Of a stretch of 5,378 nucleotides of DNA, positions 5,282 to 5,378 are shown piece by piece (position 1 is the stretch's first letter; the number at the start of each line of letters is the position of its first letter). The stretch covers positions 1 to 5,378 of the forward strand of contig PUMS01000257.1 in the NCBI GenBank assembly GCA_003551485.1, in the 5' to 3' direction. A model generated the notes under the pieces. The model worked only from the letters and a program-made list of their open reading frames with translations, was not told where the DNA came from and did no database searches. Both the position numbers and the translations under genes were made by a program. Source of the DNA: Phycisphaeraceae bacterium. GTDB lineage: Bacteria > Planctomycetota > Phycisphaerae > Phycisphaerales > Phycisphaeraceae.

Positions 5282-5378
5282 AGTCTATCCAACCCCGGCC
5301 CGAAGCCAACCCGCAACCTATGCGACGTGCCCGTATACACCCACCCCAGTCTATCCAACCCCGGCCCGAAGCCAACCC
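5282..5378 (-). CRISPR. Start of CRISPR array: one full repeat, one spacer, one partial repeat
   Basis: At least 31 identical bases (plus strand AGTCTATCCAACCCC and onward) begin at 5282 and again at 5348, a period of 66. The window ends inside the second copy. Type II repeats are normally 36 nt, which gives a repeat at 5282-5317 and a 30-nt spacer at 5318-5347. This cut makes the repeat start GTTGCGGG on the minus strand, the usual type II-C 5' GTTG, and the tracrRNA pairs from that first base. The strand is assigned minus because only then does the anti-repeat pair with both ends of the repeat. The copy beside cas2 would then be the last repeat in the transcript unless the leader is here. 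The last 5 bases of the second copy are not visible. Confidence 0.93.
5318..5347 (-). other. CRISPR spacer (30 nt)
   Basis: This is the non-repeated segment between the two repeat copies. Its length depends on the 36-nt repeat assumption (boundary uncertain by 1-2 bases), and 30 nt is typical for type II. It contains the palindrome GTATAC. It does not match anything else that I can see in this window, so it is not an obvious self-targeting spacer against the locus. The target is unknown. Confidence 0.85.

Overview
The window holds most of a type II-C CRISPR-Cas locus: a tracrRNA gene on the minus strand, then cas9, cas1 and cas2 in a row on the plus strand, then the first repeat, first spacer and start of the second repeat of a CRISPR array cut off by the right edge. 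No csn2 or cas4 lies between or after these genes, and Cas9 is compact (1109 aa), which together fit subtype II-C. The DNA is GC-rich. Third codon positions are about 80-87% G/C in the blocks I counted from the body of cas9 and from cas1. A high-GC bacterium is therefore likely. The style of the proteins would fit Planctomycetota or another GC-rich environmental lineage, but nothing in the window fixes the taxon.

Layout: 1-126 may be the 3' end of an unrelated Pro/Ala-rich protein (weak). 127-251 has no convincing gene and carries a perfect 7-bp inverted repeat. 252-357 (minus) is a tracrRNA: the anti-repeat comes first, followed by internal hairpins and a GC-rich stem with six U residues. 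A plausible -35/-10 pair lies just upstream of its predicted start. A clear ribosome binding site at 399-404 fixes the cas9 start at 411. cas9 ends at 3740. A 44-nt two-part hairpin (3760-3803) fills most of the gap to cas1 (3806-4909), which overlaps cas2 (4903-5232) by 7 nt. The array begins at 5282.

How it works together: Cas1 and Cas2 would capture spacers. The array transcript would pair with tracrRNA and be matured (in this family by RNase III, not seen here). Cas9, with all RuvC and HNH catalytic residues intact, would cut DNA matching the spacer. The anti-repeat pairs along nearly the whole 36-nt repeat only if both RNAs are read from the minus strand, so crRNA and tracrRNA are inferred to be transcribed opposite to the cas genes.

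The system type is known, but several features are unusual. The C-terminal ~300 residues of Cas9 (wedge/PAM-interacting part) have markedly different codon use from the rest of the gene and from cas1, suggesting a swapped module. Cas1 carries a ~35-45-residue low-complexity insertion and a low-complexity tail. Strong RNA hairpins sit right at the start signals of both cas1 and cas2. The tracrRNA promoter is packed into the short cas9 leader.
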